From: XYD12-FULL-36-8 sp964391015 | Lineage (GTDB): Bacteria; Bacteroidota; Ignavibacteria; Ignavibacteriales; Ignavibacteriaceae | Assembly: GCA_964391015.1 (NCBI GenBank) | Contig: CAYMKU010000002.1 | Location: 124,001-188,000 of the forward strand | DNA: 64,000 bases | Direction of reading: 5' to 3' | Shown: piece after piece, positions 63,007 through 64,000 of the stretch | Numbering within the stretch: position 1 is the first letter of the stretch | Layout of the letters: every line of letters begins with the position of its first letter | Made by a program: the position numbers and the translations under genes | The notes under the pieces: generated by a model | Told to the model about the DNA's origin: nothing | The model's database searches: none | Seen by the model: only the letters and a program-made list of their open reading frames with translations

Positions 63007-63999
63007 TTAAAAATAATACCCAATTGAAAAATAAAAAATTATTTCTCCCCAATTAATTGGGTTGTCTGGTAAATTCTTTTTGAAAAGAAAACTTCTTCCC
63101 ACTGCAAAGTCTGCAGGACCAATTGGGCTATCAAGGGAGATCGTCACTCCAATTCCGTGTCGTAGATCCTTAAAACGAATGGCTTCCTGGACAGCCCAAA
63201 TTGAACCCAGATCATATCTAAGCATAAGGTAGGTATCAAAAAATAAGTCAACAGGCAAATTGTATCTATATTCAAGAGATGCCAAGAATAATTGTCTTCC
63301 TCTAAACTCATCTTCTCTCATCCCAAAAAATGAATTCAGTCCGCCAAGAGAATAATGTTGGCTCAGCGGCAATGTCTTGTCGCCAAAACCAAGCGAAATT
63401 CGTGGAGAGATCGTATGATCATCAGAAAAGGTAAAGTAATTTTTATAATCAATGGAAAAATTTGTGAAGCCGATATCTCCACCAAGAAATGTTTGTCCGG
63501 TTTCATATGCTCCAGAAAAAAGGAATCCGTTCTGTGGATATGGATATTTATCCTGTGTATCAATAGTCGTGCTGATTTTTAAGCTTACAATTTTAGTTTT
63601 GTACGGAGAGACTACTTCATTCGTCTTGTTTTTAACTTGGTCATACTGATACTTACCTTTGAAAATGAGGTTTCCAAATTTTTCCACCTGCGTTCCTACT
63701 GAAAGAGACGCCCCATAAAAAATTTGGCGATACTCGCCCAAAACTGAGCGAGAAAATTTGTTCCTGGAAACAGGGGGATCGTCTCCATAAAGGAAAGCAT
63801 CATCAATTTTATAATATGCGTTAATCTTATAAGTAAAATAAGTATTCCAAACCCGATTAGATTTGTGCTCTAAAATAAATCCTCTGTCTCTTGTTCCACC
63901 GTAAATCAAAGCTCCTATTTCTGTTCCGCTTCCAAATAAATTCTCATCCCGAACATCTAGGCTGAATTGTGTTTTGTTTTCACCGTCAGCCCTAAAACC
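63007..63999 (-). CDS. Omp85/BamA-like outer-membrane barrel, C-terminal part (cut by window edge)
   Basis: The frame is open from the right edge, so the N-terminus and any POTRA domains lie outside. The visible 330 residues are the C-terminal barrel of a BamA/TamA-type protein: DENLFGSGTEIGALIYGGTR near the edge, YSLGGLNSFFGMREDEFRG (the G-rich barrel loop) and the ending IGPADFAVGRSFLF ... FYFSIGYYF with C-terminal Phe. A TTG at 63909 is not the real start. It would insert or export outer-membrane proteins or proteases. A closer match to BamA, TamA or patatin-type proteins cannot be told. Confidence 0.85.
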   Translation of the reverse strand, partial: GFRADGENKTQFSLDVRDENLFGSGTEIGALIYGGTRDRGFILEHKSNRVWNTYFTYKINAYYKIDDAFLYGDDPPVSRNKFSRSVLGEYRQIFYGASLSVGTQVEKFGNLIFKGKYQYDQVKNKTNEVVSPYKTKIVSLKISTTIDTQDKYPYPQNGFLFSGAYETGQTFLGGDIGFTNFSIDYKNYFTFSDDHTISPRISLGFGDKTLPLSQHYSLGGLNSFFGMREDEFRGRQLFLASLEYRYNLPVDLFFDTYLMLRYDLGSIWAVQEAIRFKDLRHGIGVTISLDSPIGPADFAVGRSFLFKKNLPDNPINWGEIIFYFSIGYYF

Positions 64000-64000
64000 C

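Noticed and set aside
63907..63909. TTG at 63909 as start of the barrel gene
   Set aside because: The frame is open to the right edge, with DENLFGSGTEIG before it.

Overview
The window looks like chromosomal DNA from an AT-rich Gram-negative bacterium of the Bacteroidetes-Chlorobi side of the tree, most likely an ignavibacterium-like lineage. The evidence is two secreted proteins ending in the NYPNPFNPSTKI-type C-terminal sorting tail, a TonB-dependent receptor with a carboxypeptidase-like N-terminal domain, a TAnnTTTG-type -10 element, many starts without a Shine-Dalgarno sequence, an Omp85 barrel and an RND pump. No rRNA, tRNA, CRISPR array, integrase or insertion sequence was recognised.

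Layout. 1-5.9 kb: the end of an RND efflux pump, then a same-strand run of small VOC, SRPBCC and RibD-C/DHFR-like enzymes with one frameshifted SnoaL-like gene. 5.9-9.4 kb: a three-gene membrane/epimerase operon and a TetR regulator that share a matching operator-like sequence. 9.5-21.4 kb: secreted and envelope proteins, an SNase-like nuclease, a cupredoxin lipoprotein, a 7TM SpoIIE phosphatase with a starch-binding-like N-terminus, and a dienelactone hydrolase. 21.6-24.7 kb: a compact operon of an AbrB/MazE-type protein, a TIR-APAZ protein and a short Argonaute, which is a SPARTA-type defence system. 24.8-39.6 kb: mixed housekeeping and accessory genes (flavodoxin-fold oxidoreductase, two RRM proteins, RhlE helicase, arylamine N-acetyltransferase, racemase, TMEM175-like channel, Fic protein, acyl-ACP thioesterase, TonB receptor pair, amidase). 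39.6-43.1 kb: small exported proteins, two of them behind matching promoters with three 11-bp repeats, next to an OmpR-type two-component system. 43.1-50.3 kb: MscS channel, a three-gene pseudopilin-like operon, ClpB and Hsp20. 50.6-59.8 kb: mnmE, mnmG, rsmG, murQ, mfd and a UDG-like gene, with two parS-like sites between mnmE and mnmG. 59.9-62.9 kb: a second candidate defence locus (DUF3696-type ATPase, an unrecognised partner and a divergent PD-(D/E)XK-like nuclease). The right edge cuts an Omp85/BamA-like barrel.

How the parts fit. The SPARTA operon is joined by two 4-nt GTGA overlaps, so its three proteins are probably made together; family knowledge predicts guide-directed recognition of invading DNA followed by NAD(P)+ depletion. 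The AbrB-type first gene may control the operon or act as an antidote. The mnmE-mnmG-rsmG cluster with parS-like sequences suggests the 50-55 kb region lies near the replication origin. The two-component system at 40.9-43.1 kb is a good candidate regulator of the two small exported-protein genes just upstream. Two genes (4.3 kb and 40.2 kb) carry indels in homopolymer runs, so either real decay or residual sequencing error is present. All assignments come from reading the sequence; no database search was run.
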